A stretch of DNA of 64,000 nucleotides. Origin: Acidiferrum sp963783955. GTDB taxonomy: Bacteria; Acidobacteriota; Terriglobia; Acidiferrales; UBA7541. Under the pieces are notes generated by a model. It had not been told where the DNA came from, searched no databases, and saw only the letters and a program-made list of their open reading frames with translations. The first letter of the stretch is position 1. The number at the start of each line of letters is the position of its first letter. The position numbers and the translations under genes are program-made. The DNA lies in assembly GCA_963783955.1 (NCBI GenBank), contig CAWAPN010000005.1:744001-808000 (forward strand), written 5' to 3'. Of this stretch, positions 6,942 to 16,270 are shown piece after piece.

Positions 6942-8600
6942 TTAGTGGCAATTGCTGTTGTCCGCATTGGCGATTTCCAGAAATGTAATACTAGCCGGTG
7001 CGAAACTGATGTGACCTGCGCGAGTTGACTGACCCAGGAATTGTGGAAGGTCGCCATCTCTGTTCAGTTCAAGAGTCTTCCCATTAAGCTGGACGGTTGT
7101 GTCTTGAAGTTGCTTGGCGGTCAGCGTGTAGCGTTCTGCTTCAGACGGCAATGTAATTTCATGGACTTGCTGTCGGTCGGCGTTGATGACCAGAAGCATG
7201 ACGCCGCCGGGACGGTTCCGAAGGCAGTGAGCATAGACGTACACATTCGGGATTGGCGATATGTGGGGATCGAGAACCGTCGCACCCAGGAGGCGTCGCC
7301 AAAGCAAAGCGGCCCAGTAATTAGGACGTGGTGCGAAAGTATTCTCGTCCAACAGGCCGTAGTCGCTTGATGCCAGTGTGTTGTGCATAATTACTTTCAC
7401 GCCACGCTGGGCGAGGGACGCATGTTGAACAAGATATCGGAAGGTGTCTAGAAAAGTCGATGCCCATGGGTTTCCTCCGCAGGCTGCATCGGCGGTTTCC
7501 GTAATCCAGAGTGATTTGCCCGGTTCGAACCTGTCTCGAAGGTTCGCGTAGAATGCGCCAATCTTTTCCGGTCGCGAGAGCCAATCTTGAGAAAGTGCCG
7601 CTGCTGCGGTTGTTTGTGATGATGCGCCCATGCTTGCGCATCGCTCCGAAGCAGCTGCATAGAGATGGTACGAGAAAACGTCGAATACGGAACCGGCTGC
7701 GTGGAGCAGGTCTTCGGATTTAAGTACTCCACCACCCATTGGCATTGCGAACGGTCCCTCGCCGACTGAAGCTGGGCCGAGAAATAGTGTGTCGGGCGTA
7801 GTTTTCTGGAGGAACGTACGGAAGACAGCAACGTCGCGGCCAAAGCTTGCGGCATCGTATCCTTTCGGTGCGCCGCCCATCGCTGCATATGTCGGCTCAT
7901 TCATGAATTCGCTTGCAGCGATTCGCCCTCCAGCGGACTTGGTGTATCCGAACAATTGCCGCGCCTGGTCCGAGGTCCATACGCCTTGAGCATCACGCGA
8001 TCCTGGCCCCGTAGTCACCGATGTCACGATTTCGGCATTCACTGCACGAGAAAAATCGATGACGCCCTTCCATTCCGCTCGCGTTAAGACTCCGCTGAAC
8101 CCCAATGGCGCATTCGCTGGCGCGGCATTTTCCGAATCCTGAAAATAGACGCTGTTGGCCCACGTACCGCTCACTCGCACATATGCAGGGCTTAACGCCC
8201 CTGCCAGTTTTCGCAATCGCGGATTTGAAAGATCGATGGGCGCTCGATAACGATAGAGGTTCGGGTCTATGCCTGCCGGGGTGAAACCCGCCTGGGGGGC
8301 GGGCTCTTGCGCTTTACTTTCGCTCGTGTTGCTCCCGTATGGTTTCCAAAATCTCCCGCCGATGACCTCCACCATTTCGATGTTGTAGGACTGGAAGCGC
8401 TCATCGACCGTGCCAATAGCGGGCATATTTGCGGGATCAAGCGATACAACCTGGGCGATCAGTTGCATCGCTAGAGCCACCATCGAGGTTATGCATAAGA
8501 ATACGGCCATGCAAATGCATCGACGAATACTTCTGCTCATTTCATTGTTTTTCTTTCCCATTCCAGAAGTCGCAGCTGTCACCAACACGGGTTGTGCCAT
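6942..8600 (-). CDS. GH79-like glycoside hydrolase (heparanase / beta-glucuronidase type), secreted
   Basis: A 552-residue protein with an N-terminal hydrophobic segment (about residues 29-50), read as a signal peptide. The catalytic barrel shows YVRVSGTWANSVYF near 140, the acid/base motif ASEFMNEPT with E235, and the nucleophile motif WITETADAACGG with E368. These are the GH79 clan-A retaining signatures. A beta-sandwich domain follows to the C-terminus. Expected role is periplasmic or extracellular cleavage of glucuronide-containing polysaccharides. Starts at 8561 and 8540 are also possible; 8540 would give a more typical signal peptide length. It ends 38 bases before the amidohydrolase start. 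Confidence 0.8.
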   Translation of the reverse strand: MAQPVLVTAATSGMGKKNNEMSRSIRRCICMAVFLCITSMVALAMQLIAQVVSLDPANMPAIGTVDERFQSYNIEMVEVIGGRFWKPYGSNTSESKAQEPAPQAGFTPAGIDPNLYRYRAPIDLSNPRLRKLAGALSPAYVRVSGTWANSVYFQDSENAAPANAPLGFSGVLTRAEWKGVIDFSRAVNAEIVTSVTTGPGSRDAQGVWTSDQARQLFGYTKSAGGRIAASEFMNEPTYAAMGGAPKGYDAASFGRDVAVFRTFLQKTTPDTLFLGPASVGEGPFAMPMGGGVLKSEDLLHAAGSVFDVFSYHLYAAASERCASMGASSQTTAAAALSQDWLSRPEKIGAFYANLRDRFEPGKSLWITETADAACGGNPWASTFLDTFRYLVQHASLAQRGVKVIMHNTLASSDYGLLDENTFAPRPNYWAALLWRRLLGATVLDPHISPIPNVYVYAHCLRNRPGGVMLLVINADRQQVHEITLPSEAERYTLTAKQLQDTTVQLNGKTLELNRDGDLPQFLGQSTRAGHISFAPASITFLEIANADNSNCH

Positions 8601-9147
8601 ATTTTTTCACCGTCTACTGCACTTTATCTAGGTTGCATATCGTTGTGCTGCGGTATCGCACATCATGATTTGGAATTCTTGATCCACGCGCCATAAGTTT
8701 GGATGAAGGCACCAGGCCTTCTATCCAACTTTTTAGTGGCCTAAGCTGAAAGGCCAGCCGAGGTATAGAATAAGCCCCGGCGGGGTGTCCACCGTTCCCC
8801 ACTTCACAACCGCGTTGCACGCTTCGACTTCGTCCACGTTATCGCGACGCCCCCGGCGACCTCGACGTTCGACTGCTTCTCTCATTTCACTTCTCCTACC
8901 AGTTGGATGAACGCTTTTCGGCGTTCGCGTCAAAAGTTGCGTGGTACTCGGTAGTACGTCGGTACCAAAAACGAAAAGAGGGAACGCCCGCCTCGGAACC
9001 GACTGTCCGAGTGGCAAACGTTCCCTCCATCCTTATATAAGCTTTGCGCGGGCCGTTTCAGGCTGTAGCCCAAGCCGCTTCGATCCCTGTGGCAGCTTTT
9101 CTGCGGCGAGGAACGCCTCAATGCAAAAGGCTGTACCGCCCGAACGC
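8601..9147. other. intergenic, possible small ORF 8733-8885 on the minus strand
   Basis: Between the GH79 gene and the integrase there is no confident gene. One 50-codon frame on the minus strand (8733-8885) starts at an ATG preceded by AGGAG with 7-8 base spacing and encodes a basic N-terminus (MREAVERRGRRGRR) followed by a neutral tail. An excisionase role would suit the location beside an integrase, but nothing in the sequence demonstrates it. Confidence 0.3.
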
Positions 9148-10287
9148 CTAGTCCGCCGCGCACACAGCGAGAGCGTACTTGTCCTGCCTGTTTGCCGCGT
9201 CCCTTGCACGTTGATCTTTTGCCTTCAACGCGTCGGAGTACAGCTTCAGCGTTTCCAAGTTTTCGTGCCCGACCCAGACGCGGAGAGTGAGCAGATCGAC
9301 TCCTGCTTGCACTTGGTCGGTGATGTACGTGTCGCGGAATCTGTGCAGCCCGACGCCTTCGACCCCGGCTTTCTCGCCGAGCTTCTCCATGATTCGAAGG
9401 AAATGCTTGTCCACGCCGGCTCGCGGAGCCGGGAACACCAGCCCTTCTTTCTTGCGCCGCTTCCACAAGTCGCGGATGAGAGAATCGCTGATGGGGATCG
9501 TCCTCGTCCCGGCGAGGGTCTTGGGTTTCCACCCGTACTTCGGCTTCGCCTGAATCCTCACGGTCTTGTTCGTCCAGTCGACGTCCGTCCATTCGAGGTG
9601 TGCGACTTCCATGTCTCTCATCCCGGTGCCTACGAAGAACCTGATCAGCAGGCGTTCGTCCTCCGTGGCGGCCTTCTGCAACGCTTTCACTTCCTCGATA
9701 GTGTAGGGATTCGGATCGCTGTCGGGAATCTCGGGCCAGTCTTGCGGCTTCAGCAGCCCAGTCACGGTCTTCAGCGGGTTGTGCTTCAGCATCGTAATCA
9801 CGGTCATGAGGTTGGACTCCACCGTCCACTCGGCGAAACCTTCACTCCGTAGCTTGTCGCGAAACGCGATCATTTCGGCACGGTCAAGCTCCTCCACGTG
9901 CTGCTTCGCCGTCCAACCCATCCAGCGGTAAAGCTCGAACTTTTTCCCCTTGATCGTCTTCGGCACAAGGTTGCCCTCGGCCCACAGCGCGTCGATGTAC
10001 TTGTCCGCCGCCTCCCTGATCTTAGTGAAGCCCGGAACAGGCTTCGGCTTCGCCGGAGATTTCGATGGGGGAGCGCTGTACAGCGCAAGCTCACGCTCCG
10101 TAGCCTTGCGCCTCGCGGTCGTGTGGTCGATGCCGGGTGGGAGCGTCTCCCACACACGATGACCTTTCTCCGCTTCGTAGCGGAGCACGAACGTCGTGTC
10201 GCGGGAATAGTTCCCTCGCGGATCGCAGAAGTGATATTTGCCATTGCTGTCGCGTTTGTAGACTGAAACCCTGCCGTGCCGAGCCAT
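9148..10287 (-). CDS. int: tyrosine recombinase / integrase
   Basis: A 379-residue site-specific recombinase. Residues about 88-180 form the SAM-like core-binding domain; the catalytic domain follows, with R224 (GTGMRDMEVAHLEW), H315 and R318 (HRFRD), H341 (GHENLETLKLY) and the nucleophile Y350. The set is complete, so the enzyme could be active. ATG 10287 is used, with GGAGGAGG about 11 bases upstream; the open frame extends further up only by reading through the tRNA. It lies 102 bases from the 3' end of tRNA-Ala and points away from it, the standard arrangement of an element integrated into a tRNA 3' end. Confidence 0.92.
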   Translation of the reverse strand: MARHGRVSVYKRDSNGKYHFCDPRGNYSRDTTFVLRYEAEKGHRVWETLPPGIDHTTARRKATERELALYSAPPSKSPAKPKPVPGFTKIREAADKYIDALWAEGNLVPKTIKGKKFELYRWMGWTAKQHVEELDRAEMIAFRDKLRSEGFAEWTVESNLMTVITMLKHNPLKTVTGLLKPQDWPEIPDSDPNPYTIEEVKALQKAATEDERLLIRFFVGTGMRDMEVAHLEWTDVDWTNKTVRIQAKPKYGWKPKTLAGTRTIPISDSLIRDLWKRRKKEGLVFPAPRAGVDKHFLRIMEKLGEKAGVEGVGLHRFRDTYITDQVQAGVDLLTLRVWVGHENLETLKLYSDALKAKDQRARDAANRQDKYALAVCAAD

Positions 10288-10389
10288 GCTGGAAAAGCCT
10301 CCTCCAGCCAAATACTCGGTTGCGGGTGAAAAGATCGGGTTCGGTAGCGGGTAGCATTTCAAACCGCTTAACCCTTTTGGAAAGAATGT

Positions 10390-10465
<76 letters not shown>

Positions 10466-11018
10466 ACCGGGAAAGCGATTTTCAGTCTAGCACATCTACG
10501 TTGTATGGATAAGCTCGTGGCCTCCGCGGCCTCCGCGGTCCGCTCCAAAAATCTCGACCAGCATGGCGTAATCAACATCGGAGCCAAACGCGCTTTCTAC
10601 CGCGTCGGCATAGACGCCATGGCCATCCTTCAGCCGCCAGAGGGAATGGAAATAATTACCTACGACTGCGCACCTGTCTATTACATCACGTTTGAAAACA
10701 TTGACCTCGAGTAAGAATGGTTGCTTTGTGTCAGTAGACTCTCTGACAATCCGTGGCGCTATTTGGTTAACATCGGATTTCGGAGCGGGTTTCTTTTTGA
10801 GCGGTCGAGGTAGAGTAATGCCACCTTGCCAGAATGTGGAGAGAGTACGACGGGCGCAGATTGCAAACTGACCGACTACCGCACGCTCAGGATGACAACT
10901 TTTTCCGTTGCACGATTAGAAGCCACGACCGGAGCGGACTCGACCCCCCCAATGGTCCCATCGCGAAACCCCGCGTTTCGGAACGAGATTGCGTATATCC
11001 AACAATAGAAGTAAAATA
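10466..11018. other. intergenic with a weak small ORF
   Basis: Between tRNA-Ala and the RES/Xre operon. A 69-codon frame at 10505-10714 (plus strand) starts with MDKLVASAASAVRSKN but has no ribosome site and no recognised domain. The rest is not recognised. Confidence 0.35.
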
Positions 11019-11032
11019 CTCCATATATGGAG
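11019..11032. promoter_or_regulatory. palindromic operator of the RES/Xre operon
   Basis: CTCCATATATGGAG is a perfect 14-base palindrome 20-33 bases upstream of the antitoxin TTG start, in the expected promoter zone. Xre-type antitoxins autoregulate by binding such sites, so this is the probable operator. Confidence 0.55.
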
Positions 11033-11051
11033 CGCTTGGCAAGGTGATTTT

Positions 11052-11486
11052 TTGGCGACTCTGCATCAACCCGGTGGCGGTGTCGATTGGGAGCAGCCCG
11101 CCGATCTGTCACGTAAGGATGTTCAAAAGCGCTTGCGTCCTGCCGCGGTTCGGGTATTCCTGAAAATCCATGAACTGTGGGAATTGCGCGATGAAGATGC
11201 GCGGCAACTGCTTGGGGGTATGTCCAATGGAGCGTTCTATGAATTGAAACGCAAGGGGCGCGGCACATTGGACCAGGATCGCCTGACCAGGATTTCTATC
11301 CTGACGGGGATTTTCAAGGCTCTGAACATTCTTTACAGCAAGGCGCTTGCGGATCGTTGGGTTCAGTTGCCGAATGAGAATCCTATGTTTGCGGGCGAAA
11401 GTCCCCTTGGATACATGATCAAAGGCGGGCAGCCAGCGATGTTGCGAGTGAGGCAGCTTTTGGATTCCCGCCGGGGCGGGCGCTAG
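11052..11486 (+). CDS. Xre/MbcA/ParS-type antitoxin (DUF2384)
   Basis: A 144-residue protein ending in the DUF2384 toxin-binding domain: after an Xre-like helical region (LSRKDVQKRLRPAAVRVFLKIHELW) comes a C-terminal block with NENPMFAGESPLGYMIKGGQPAMLRVRQLLD, where the invariant N-P-x-F-x-G-x-x-P motif is clear. TTG at 11052 is taken as start, since AAGGTG stands 5-6 bases upstream; a TTG at 10989 would put the palindrome inside the gene. The stop TAG overlaps the toxin GTG by one base. It should neutralise the adjacent RES toxin and repress the operon. Confidence 0.85.
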   Translation: MATLHQPGGGVDWEQPADLSRKDVQKRLRPAAVRVFLKIHELWELRDEDARQLLGGMSNGAFYELKRKGRGTLDQDRLTRISILTGIFKALNILYSKALADRWVQLPNENPMFAGESPLGYMIKGGQPAMLRVRQLLDSRRGGR

Positions 11487-12175
11487 TGCTGCCTCACATC
11501 TCCGAGCTGCGGCAAGATGAGACTCATCGCTTGATTCCGGCTCGTTACACGGACCGCGATGAGACGGTTCTGACGCGCCTTACGAAGGATCGCGACGAGT
11601 TGAAGGCGCTCTTTGAACTGGAGGGAGCGACGAACGACCGGCTGCTTGGCGAAGCCGGACTGCTGCCAGGAATCAGTGTGCGAGAGCTTGTTTTTGGGAT
11701 TCCCTATTCTCATATCGTCAATGCGGCGTTTACGCATGCGAATCCGCTGGGGGGCCGTTTCAATGGGCCGACGCGAGGGGCGTGGTATTGCGGATTCTCT
11801 CGGAGGACTTCGGAAGTGGAAGTGGCTTATCACCGAGGCAAGGAGTTACAAGAAATTCGCTGGGAGGAGCCCGAAAGTTTTTCTTACGTGGATTTTGTTG
11901 CGGATTTTCGAGGGGAATTCCACGATCTGCGCGGCAGCGACAAGCGCTTTGCGGATTGTCTGGATGCCAACAGCTACAGGGAATCGCAACGTTTGGCGGG
12001 TGAGTTGCTGGACCGAGGGTCGGCGGGCCTCGTGTACCCCAGCGTGCGGCATGAGGGCGGGACGTGCCTCGCGTGTTTTCGGCCGGCGCTCGTGAATAAC
12101 TTGCGGAAAGGTGCGAGCGTTGTGATGGCGTTCGAAAATGCGTTTATTGAACCCGAGATTCGGCCAGGTAAATAA
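11486..12175 (+). CDS. RES domain toxin (NAD+ phosphorylase/glycohydrolase type)
   Basis: A 229-residue RES-domain protein. Visible family residues include the R-x-x-x-x-x-Y near the N-terminus (RLIPARYTD), GGRFNGPTRGAWYCGFSRRTSEVEVAYHR (the Arg, Tyr, Ser and Glu of the signature) and a C-terminal segment GLVYPSVRHEGGTCLACFRPAL. Well-studied relatives (MbcT, Res) deplete NAD+. It starts with GTG overlapping the antitoxin stop, so the pair is translationally coupled in the usual antitoxin-toxin order. The length is slightly above the common 150-200 residues because of an N-terminal extension. Confidence 0.88.
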   Translation: MLPHISELRQDETHRLIPARYTDRDETVLTRLTKDRDELKALFELEGATNDRLLGEAGLLPGISVRELVFGIPYSHIVNAAFTHANPLGGRFNGPTRGAWYCGFSRRTSEVEVAYHRGKELQEIRWEEPESFSYVDFVADFRGEFHDLRGSDKRFADCLDANSYRESQRLAGELLDRGSAGLVYPSVRHEGGTCLACFRPALVNNLRKGASVVMAFENAFIEPEIRPGK

Positions 12176-12346
12176 GCACTACATTTCTCTCCTTTTGACC
12201 GGTGTTTTCTCCCGCGACCGCAAAAACGGCTCGGGATTGTTTGATCGTGCGGACCTTGGACACAGGAGTCCTGCCCCCTTACGAAGAAAGCAGCCGGTCA
12301 CCAAGAACATATTAATTGGGCCGACGGGAGCCTGACACAGGCACGA

Positions 12347-13216
12347 TCATTGCGGGAGCATTTGGGAGAGGAAGGCGTTGTGCAGGCGGGAGAAGGAGCG
12401 GCCACGCAGGCGGACGGCGCCGATAGTGCGGGTGGCGTGGTGGTCGGAGAGGGGGATGTAGGCGCAGGGTGACTTTTCGTCGAGGGCCATTTCGGGGACG
12501 AGGGAAACGCCCATGCCGGCGGCTACCATGCTGAGGAGGCTGCTGAATTGGCCGCTTTCGAAGACGATTTGCGGGTGAAGGCGGGCGCGATCGCAGGCGG
12601 CAAGGACGTTTTCGCGAAAGCAGTGGCCGTCGCGGAGCAGGAGGAAGGGTTCGGCGCGGAGATCTCTGAGAGCCAGCAAGCGGCGGTGCGACAGGGAGTG
12701 TTCTTGCGGAAGAGCGGCGAACAGGGGCTCGCTGAGGATGGGGAAGGTCTCGAATTCGTGACCGCGGATGGGAAGAGCTAGAAGGGCGAGATCGATCGAT
12801 GCGGCGCGAAGGCGTTCGAGAAGGATGGGGGTGATTTCTTCGACGATGGAAATTTTTGCTTCGGGGAATTTCCGGGAGAATTTGGTCAGATGCGGCGGGA
12901 GCAGATATGGGGCGACGGTGGGGATGACACCAACCGCAATGGTGCCGCGCATGGAATTTTCTTGTTGGGCGAGATCGCCGCGCGCGGCTTCGAGTTCGCG
13001 GAGGACGGCGCGGGCGCGGGGAAGAAACGTTTGGCCGATTTCGGTGAGGCGGACGGAACGGCCGAGGCGATCGAAGAGGCGAGCGCCGAGTTCGTCCTCG
13101 AGTTTGCGGATTTGCTGGGAGAGAGAGGGTTGCGAGACGTGGGTTTGACGGGCCGCGCGGCTGAAGCTGCCGGAGTCGACGATGGCGCAGAAGTAGCGGA
13201 GTTGGTGGAGTTCCAT
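12347..13216 (-). CDS. oxyR: LysR-family peroxide sensor OxyR
   Basis: A 289-residue LysR regulator with an N-terminal helix-turn-helix (FSRAARQTHVSQPSLSQQIRKLEDELGARLF) and an effector domain. The redox motif LLLRDGHC-FRENVLAAC places cysteines at residues 199 and 208, the same numbering and 9-residue spacing as the E. coli OxyR disulfide switch. It is divergent from the catalase katA with a 286-bp shared region holding an OxyR-like site, so it very likely activates katA under peroxide. Confidence 0.9.
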   Translation of the reverse strand: MELHQLRYFCAIVDSGSFSRAARQTHVSQPSLSQQIRKLEDELGARLFDRLGRSVRLTEIGQTFLPRARAVLRELEAARGDLAQQENSMRGTIAVGVIPTVAPYLLPPHLTKFSRKFPEAKISIVEEITPILLERLRAASIDLALLALPIRGHEFETFPILSEPLFAALPQEHSLSHRRLLALRDLRAEPFLLLRDGHCFRENVLAACDRARLHPQIVFESGQFSSLLSMVAAGMGVSLVPEMALDEKSPCAYIPLSDHHATRTIGAVRLRGRSFSRLHNAFLSQMLPQ

Positions 13217-13283
13217 GAGCTTATGGTTCTAGATTTTTGGTTCTATGCTAAAGGCAAAAACGCCTTGTGCCGCAAAATGGTTC

Positions 13284-13298
13284 ATAGGCTATGCCTAT
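13284..13298. promoter_or_regulatory. OxyR-type binding site between oxyR and katA
   Basis: ATAGGC-TAT-GCCTAT is a perfect inverted repeat close to the OxyR consensus ATAG-N7-CTAT, including T-N11-A. It lies 68 bases upstream of the oxyR start and about 205 bases upstream of katA. Confidence 0.5.
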
Positions 13299-13409
13299 CT
13301 ATTCTATGCGAAGTATATATTGGACGTATAGCACAGCTGGTCCTAAGCTGGGTCGTGCGGCGGAATCTGTTTTCACCCGATCGGCGGGGATCAGCAGGTT
13401 CCTTGCTTT

Positions 13410-13430
13410 GCCTGCCTGCGGTAGGCAGGC
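13410..13430. repeat. inverted repeat upstream of katA
   Basis: GCCTGCCT and AGGCAGGC are perfect 8-base arms around GCGGT. The repeat lies in the katA leader region, about 73 bases before its ATG. It resembles dispersed short palindromes seen in many bacterial genomes; no second copy was noticed in this window. Confidence 0.5.
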
Positions 13431-13502
13431 TCGAAATGAGAAAATTCTTGCATTGAGTTTTTGCGCTTGATCAGAGGGTTTGTAGACAACTGAGGAGGAA
13501 GA

Positions 13503-14993
13503 ATGGCTGAAGACAAAAAGAAGAACGTAATGACGACGGACGCAGGGAGGCCGGTCGGCGATAACCAGAATTCGCTGACGGTGGGGCCTCGCGGACCGGT
13601 GGTTTTTGAGGATGCGCTGCTGTTCGAAAAGATGGCACATTTCAATCGGGAGAGAATTCCGGAGCGCGTGGTACATGCCAAGGGTTCGGGCGCGCACGGA
13701 TATTTCGAATGCACGAGCAGCGAGATCACGAAGTACACGACGGCAAAACTGCTTTCGCAGGTGGGCAAGAAGACGCCGACGTTTTTGAGATTCTCGACCG
13801 TGGGCGGGGAAAAGGGTTCGGCGGATACGGAGCGCGATCCGCGCGGGTTTGCGCTGAAGTTTTATAGCGAAGAAGGTAATTGGGACATGACCGGCAACAA
13901 CACGCCGGTATTTTTCATTCGAGATCCTCTGAAGTTTGGAGACTTCATTCACACCCAAAAGCGCGATCCGCAGACGAACCTGAAGTCGCCGACGATGATG
14001 TGGGATTTCTGGTCGCTTTCCCCGGAGTCGCTGCACCAGGTGACGATTTTGTTCAGCGACCGCGGAACTCCGGACGGTTACCGGCACATGGACGGGTTCA
14101 GCAGCCATACGTTCAGCTTGATCAACGATAAGGACGAGCTGTTTTACGTAAAGTGGCATTTCAAGACGAAACAAGGCATCAAGAATTTCACCGGCGAACG
14201 AGCGAGCGAGATGCGCGGTGTTGATCCAGACTACGCCCAGCGCGATTTGTTCGACGCGATTGCGCGCAAGGAGTTTCCGAAATGGAAAGTGGGCGTGCAG
14301 ATCATGCCGGAGAAGGACGCGGAGACATATCACATCAATCCGTTTGATTTGACCAAGGTTTGGCCGCACAAGGATTACCCGCTGCATGAAGTGGGAGAAC
14401 TGGTGCTGGACCGGAATCCGGAAAACTATTTCGCGGAAGTGGAACAGGCGGCGTTTGAGCCGCGCAACATCGTCCCGGGGATGGGATTTTCGCCGGACAA
14501 GATGCTGCAGGCGCGGCTGATTTCTTATCCCGATGCGCACCGCTACCGCTTGGGCGTAAATTACGATTCTTTGCCGGTGAACAAGCCGCAGTGCCCCGTG
14601 CATTCGTATAACAAGGACGGCGCGATGCGCTTTGACGGGAACGGCGGGCCGGCGGTGAACTACGAACCGAACAGCTTTGGCGGACCAACGCAGGACAAGA
14701 AGTACGTCGAGCGGCCGAAGCCGGTGAGCGGAACCGTGGCGCGCCACGACCACCGCAGCGATTCCGACTACTACACGCAGCCCGGGAATTTGTTCCGGCT
14801 GATGGCCGCGGACGCGAAGGCGCGGCTGATCAGCAACATCGTGGGCAGCATGAAGGGCATTCCGCAACGAATCCAGGAATTGCAGATCCAGCATTTCTAC
14901 AAGGCCGACCCGGCGTACGGCAGCGGCGTGGCGAAAGGGCTGGGGCTCGAGGTGGAGGCGATTCTGGGAAAGAAGGCGGTGCCGGCGGATTGA
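13503..14993 (+). CDS. katA: monofunctional heme catalase
   Basis: A 496-residue small-subunit catalase that converts hydrogen peroxide to water and oxygen. The distal histidine motif ERVVHAKGSGAHGYFE, the FSTVGGEKGSADTERDPRGFALKFY core, the distal Asn region (GNNTPVFFIRDPLKF) and the proximal tyrosine signature RLISYPDAHRYRLGVNY are all present. The C-terminus has no flavodoxin-like extension, so this is not a large-subunit enzyme. No signal peptide. GAGGAGG precedes the ATG. OxyR is divergent. The stop codon sits 14 bases before the truncated IS200 relic, so the 3' flank was rearranged without damaging the gene. Confidence 0.96.
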   Translation: MAEDKKKNVMTTDAGRPVGDNQNSLTVGPRGPVVFEDALLFEKMAHFNRERIPERVVHAKGSGAHGYFECTSSEITKYTTAKLLSQVGKKTPTFLRFSTVGGEKGSADTERDPRGFALKFYSEEGNWDMTGNNTPVFFIRDPLKFGDFIHTQKRDPQTNLKSPTMMWDFWSLSPESLHQVTILFSDRGTPDGYRHMDGFSSHTFSLINDKDELFYVKWHFKTKQGIKNFTGERASEMRGVDPDYAQRDLFDAIARKEFPKWKVGVQIMPEKDAETYHINPFDLTKVWPHKDYPLHEVGELVLDRNPENYFAEVEQAAFEPRNIVPGMGFSPDKMLQARLISYPDAHRYRLGVNYDSLPVNKPQCPVHSYNKDGAMRFDGNGGPAVNYEPNSFGGPTQDKKYVERPKPVSGTVARHDHRSDSDYYTQPGNLFRLMAADAKARLISNIVGSMKGIPQRIQELQIQHFYKADPAYGSGVAKGLGLEVEAILGKKAVPAD

Positions 14994-15208
14994 ACGACGG
15001 AATCGCCACCAAGTATCGAAAAAGGATATTGGACGAGGATGCGATCGAACGACTGGAAGTCATTTTCGCGAAGGTATGTGGCGACTGCGCAGCACAAGGT
15101 ATCGAGGTGAATGGCGAAGTAGACCACGTTCACTTGCTTGTCAACTATCCAGCGAAGCGCGCGATTTCGACCTTGGTCAACAGCCTGAAAGGCGTATCCA
15201 GTCGCTTG

Positions 15209-16270
15209 CTAGTGGACTGTAACAGCTGAACTGGGAGTAATGCGACGTGTAGGGTCAAAGTAGCGCCACTTCACAGTCTTGGGCGCGTTGTTGTAGTGCC
15301 GGATGTACTTCATGAGCTTTCTCCGCAAGTCGGGCACCGACGTGAATACACCGCGCGCAATGACGTCGCGCTCGATCTTGGAAAACCAGAGTTCGATCTG
15401 GTTGAGCCAGGAGGAATAGGTCGGAGTGAAATGCAGGTGAACCTTGGGATGTCGAGCCAGAAAGTCGTCGACTTGTCCCGTCTTATGGGCGGAGAGGTTG
15501 TCGGCAATCACGTGGATCTCTTTGCCGCGCGGCTGGTTGACGACGATGTCCGCCAGGAAGGCGACGAACTCAGCAGAAGTGTGACGTACGGCCGTTTTGC
15601 CAAGCACCTCACCGGTCTGGGTGTCGAACGCCGCGTACAGGGACAGCGTGCCGTGCCGGAAGTACTCAAAGCCATGCCGCTCGGCGCGTCCCGGCGAGAG
15701 TGGCAACACCGGATCCTTGCGGTCGAGTGCCTGAATCGCCGTCTTTTCATCCACACAGAACACCGCCGCATGCGCTGGCGGGTTCAGATACAGCCCAAGG
15801 ATGTCGGCGGCCTTCTGCTCAAAGTCCGGATCGTTGGTGGCCATGTAGCGATCCAGCCGCTGGGGCTTGAGCCCGTGCTTGGCCCACACCCGCGCCACCA
15901 TCATGTGACTGACCTTGAGCTGCGTTCCCAGCCTGCGCGTGCTCCACTGCGTCGTCCCGTCCGGCGGCGTACGCTTGAGCGTCCATTGCAAAATGCGCGC
16001 CTCCAGGGCAGGAGTCAGCGTGGTGGCCTCTTGGCCAGCGTGCCGGCTAAACAGCCCGGCCAGCCGCTCTTCCCGAAATCGCTTGCTCCAGCGATTGATA
16101 AACGCATCATTGCAGTCCAGTTTGTCGCGAATCGCGGCCCAGGTATGATTTGCCTCCAGCAACAACATCAGCCGCGCCCGCCGCGCGTCATCGGCACGCC
16201 CGCTACGGCTCGCCGCTCGCTGGTTGAGTTCCAGACGTTCCGAATCCGTCAGCACGATGGTGTTTCCCAT
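15209..16270 (-). CDS. IS630 family DDE transposase
   Basis: A transposase of about 353 residues: N-terminal helix-turn-helix domains (RARLMLLLEANHTWAAIRDKLDCNDAFINRWSKRFRE) and a C-terminal DDE domain with VFCVDEKTAIQAL, HVIADNLSAHKT and YSSWLNQIELWFSKIERDVI, giving D, D and E in the right contexts. It looks intact. ATG 16270 is preferred over 16282. The stop codon TAG is made from the duplicated target TA plus the next flanking base, so it lies partly outside the element. Confidence 0.92.
   Translation of the reverse strand: MGNTIVLTDSERLELNQRAASRSGRADDARRARLMLLLEANHTWAAIRDKLDCNDAFINRWSKRFREERLAGLFSRHAGQEATTLTPALEARILQWTLKRTPPDGTTQWSTRRLGTQLKVSHMMVARVWAKHGLKPQRLDRYMATNDPDFEQKAADILGLYLNPPAHAAVFCVDEKTAIQALDRKDPVLPLSPGRAERHGFEYFRHGTLSLYAAFDTQTGEVLGKTAVRHTSAEFVAFLADIVVNQPRGKEIHVIADNLSAHKTGQVDDFLARHPKVHLHFTPTYSSWLNQIELWFSKIERDVIARGVFTSVPDLRRKLMKYIRHYNNAPKTVKWRYFDPTRRITPSSAVTVH

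Noticed and set aside
8930..9852. Two overlapping frames of about 300 codons on opposite strands around the integrase 3' end
   Set aside because: Both are shadows of the integrase; their products are Arg/Asp/Gly-rich with no motif.
12138..12335. 66-codon frame after the RES toxin
   Set aside because: No ribosome site, no motif, and it overlaps the toxin 3' end.
13299..14894. 531-codon minus-strand frame opposite katA
   Set aside because: katA is unmistakable on the plus strand; the antisense translation is Arg- and His-rich with no motif.
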